The notes beneath the pieces were generated by a model. The model was given only the letters and a program-made list of their open reading frames with translations, was not told where the DNA came from and did no database searches. From NCBI RefSeq assembly GCF_008085915.1, contig NZ_VSJK01000007.1, positions 62,001 to 126,000 on the forward strand: a stretch of 64,000 nt of DNA, written 5' to 3'. The position numbers were made by a program, and so were the translations under genes. This stretch comes from Oceaniovalibus sp. ACAM 378. GTDB lineage: Bacteria; Pseudomonadota; Alphaproteobacteria; Rhodobacterales; Rhodobacteraceae. Shown in pieces: positions 63,143-64,000 of the stretch; position 1 is the first letter of the stretch, and every line of letters starts with the position of its first letter.

Positions 63143-63160
63143 CTTGGGAACATCCCCAAG
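63143..63160. promoter_or_regulatory. Palindrome upstream of luxI (candidate lux box)
   Basis: The 18-bp site CTTGGGAACATCCCCAAG has 6-bp perfect arms and a 6-bp spacer. It lies 22 bases before the luxI start, about ten bases upstream of its ribosome site. Size and symmetry fit a LuxR-type operator, but the placement is unusually close for an activator site. It could equally be a leader hairpin. Confidence 0.45.
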
Positions 63161-63198
63161 GTCCATCTAAGGGCGATTTGCAACCAAGTTTAACTACT

Positions 63199-63810
63199 TT
63201 AGAGAATATTATTGTCTTTCGCGCGTTGAATTGCCTCGGCAGTGGTCCGCGCAAAGAGCCTGTCGCGGGCCGAGGACAGGCGTAATTTCAAAGCGCTCTC
63301 GGAAATCCCAAGAAAATCTGCGGCGGCTGCATGACGCATACCGTCCGCAATACACTTAAGTGCCTGCGATTGGGCCTTGGTCAGTCGTTGATGCGGATCG
63401 CTCATGGCATGCAGAACCGCAACCAGCTCGGCAATCTTGATGATCTCATCATCTTCGAATTCGCGGTCCGACCTTGCAATGCTGCAAACAGTACGGGACT
63501 TTATCGGCCCATGCGAAATTGTCGCACCAAATTTAAGACCGAATTCACGGGATTTTTTGAATATGCCGAACGGATCCGGGATCCGGCGATTGCTCCAACG
63601 GGTTGTCCCGGTGGTGCTGAACGACCAGGCGGTCATCGGATCGCGCAGAACAAAGCCATTTTCGTGGTAATAGTCGATCCATGCCTGATCATAGGTCTGG
63701 AACATCATGACAGGTGATGTAAATCGGATATGCAGCGCCAGAAAATAACCCGCTTCCGCAAAGTCATCCAGCTTTCGCAATTCCTGATTAAATAACCGTT
63801 GTACGAACAT
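63199..63810 (-). CDS. luxR: LuxR-type autoinducer-responsive transcription factor
   Basis: A 203-residue LuxR-family regulator, shorter than the usual 230-250. The acyl-homoserine-lactone-binding residues of TraR align at a constant offset of 13: Trp44, Tyr48, Asp57, Pro58 and Trp72 (for TraR 57, 61, 70, 71, 85). The C-terminal helix-turn-helix starts LTKAQSQALKCIADGM and ends ISESALKLRLSSARDRLFA. It is adjacent to luxI and likely senses its product. The base composition looks more AT-rich than neighbouring genes, which may point to transfer. It lies between rplQ and luxI. Confidence 0.9.
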   Translation of the reverse strand: MFVQRLFNQELRKLDDFAEAGYFLALHIRFTSPVMMFQTYDQAWIDYYHENGFVLRDPMTAWSFSTTGTTRWSNRRIPDPFGIFKKSREFGLKFGATISHGPIKSRTVCSIARSDREFEDDEIIKIAELVAVLHAMSDPHQRLTKAQSQALKCIADGMRHAAAADFLGISESALKLRLSSARDRLFARTTAEAIQRAKDNNIL

Positions 63811-63909
63811 GGTTTTTCTTCACCGAAAGAGTGGAGAAAATCAATGATAATGCAACCCTGCCGCGAATGTTGGCACAACGGCGCATTTATGTCGCTCTGT
63901 ACGATACGA

Positions 63910-63934
63910 AAAACCCCGCCTTAGGCGGGGTTTT
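63910..63934 (-). terminator. Intrinsic terminator after rplQ
   Basis: A perfect 11-bp stem AAAACCCCGCC / GGCGGGGTTTT with a 3-nt loop lies six bases beyond the rplQ stop on the minus strand, with a tail of T residues. It closes the ribosomal-protein transcript before luxR. Confidence 0.85.
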
Positions 63935-63939
63935 GTAAT

Positions 63940-64000
63940 TTAATTATCGGCGGCTTCTTCAGCTTCAAGCCGGGCGCGGTCGGCAGACCCCTTGGCATCG
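63940..64000 (-). CDS. rplQ: C-terminal end of ribosomal protein L17 (partial)
   Basis: The minus strand from the window edge to the stop at 63940-63942 encodes DAKGSADRARLEAEEAADN. This matches, from memory, the variable C-terminus of roseobacter L17 (a DAKGAADKARLEAE-like end). Only about 19 residues are in the window, so the call leans on that pattern, on the strong terminator that follows, and on the common rplQ-rarA neighbourhood in this group. Confidence 0.7.
   Translation of the reverse strand, partial: DAKGSADRARLEAEEAADN

Noticed and set aside
1-64000. CRISPR arrays, insertion sequences, tRNA and rRNA genes
   Set aside because: No spaced direct repeats, transposase motifs, cloverleaf-like or ribosomal RNA sequences were seen on either strand by eye.

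Overview
The window reads as chromosomal DNA of an alphaproteobacterium of the order Rhodobacterales (Roseobacter/Rhodobacteraceae type). This is inferred from the gene set and gene order rather than from a database search. Supporting signs are a HIG1-type small membrane protein beside a PduO adenosyltransferase and etfBA, an AapJQMP/BztABCD amino-acid transporter, a TakP-like TRAP system, a group 2 Mrp antiporter with fused A and B subunits, an ATP12 chaperone, an rplQ C-terminus close to rarA, and high GC with dense, often overlapping operons. No tRNA, rRNA, CRISPR array or insertion sequence was seen.

Layout. 1-17.4 kb is housekeeping: parC (partial), a secreted SH3 protein, an SDR, HIG1 protein, pduO, etfBA, a DUF6473-like protein, 3-hydroxybutyryl-CoA dehydrogenase, AsmA, plsY followed by a decayed gene, gshA, rsmE with an in-frame palindromic insert, ubiA, and an OmpA-family protein with a coiled-coil partner. 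18.0-22.6 kb is a complete branched-chain-amino-acid-type ABC importer (livGFJHM order). 23.1-30.7 kb holds two tandem Rnk/GreA-C-like proteins, a phospholipase D-like protein, an ABC-2 exporter, an S49 peptidase, a zinc-ribbon microprotein, a CaCA antiporter and a pteridine reductase. 31-36 kb holds uvrC, pgsA, moaD, moaE and a luciferase-like oxidoreductase. 36.3-40.2 kb is a TRAP transporter whose binding protein is encoded convergently, with a surface-lipoprotein-like gene between. 40.5-46.5 kb is the Mrp Na+/H+ antiporter. 47-51.2 kb is an RND efflux pair. 51.3-54.1 kb holds an SDR, argB, an Fe-S protein and a SixA phosphatase. 54.2-58.7 kb is the Aap/Bzt importer. 58.9-62.4 kb holds the ATP12 chaperone, an RluC-like synthase, crcB and rarA. 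62.4-63.9 kb is a luxR-luxI quorum-sensing pair bounded by terminators and followed at the edge by the end of rplQ.

Together the genes describe an aerobic marine-type heterotroph that invests in organic nutrient uptake (Liv, TRAP, Aap/Bzt), sodium/proton and calcium homeostasis (Mrp, CaCA) and drug or solute export (RND, ABC-2), and that carries an acyl-homoserine-lactone circuit. The most unusual items are the 90-bp perfect-armed palindromic element inside rsmE, which adds about 30 residues without breaking the frame, and the terminator-bounded luxRI unit with a palindrome immediately upstream of luxI. I did not find a clearly new multigene system.
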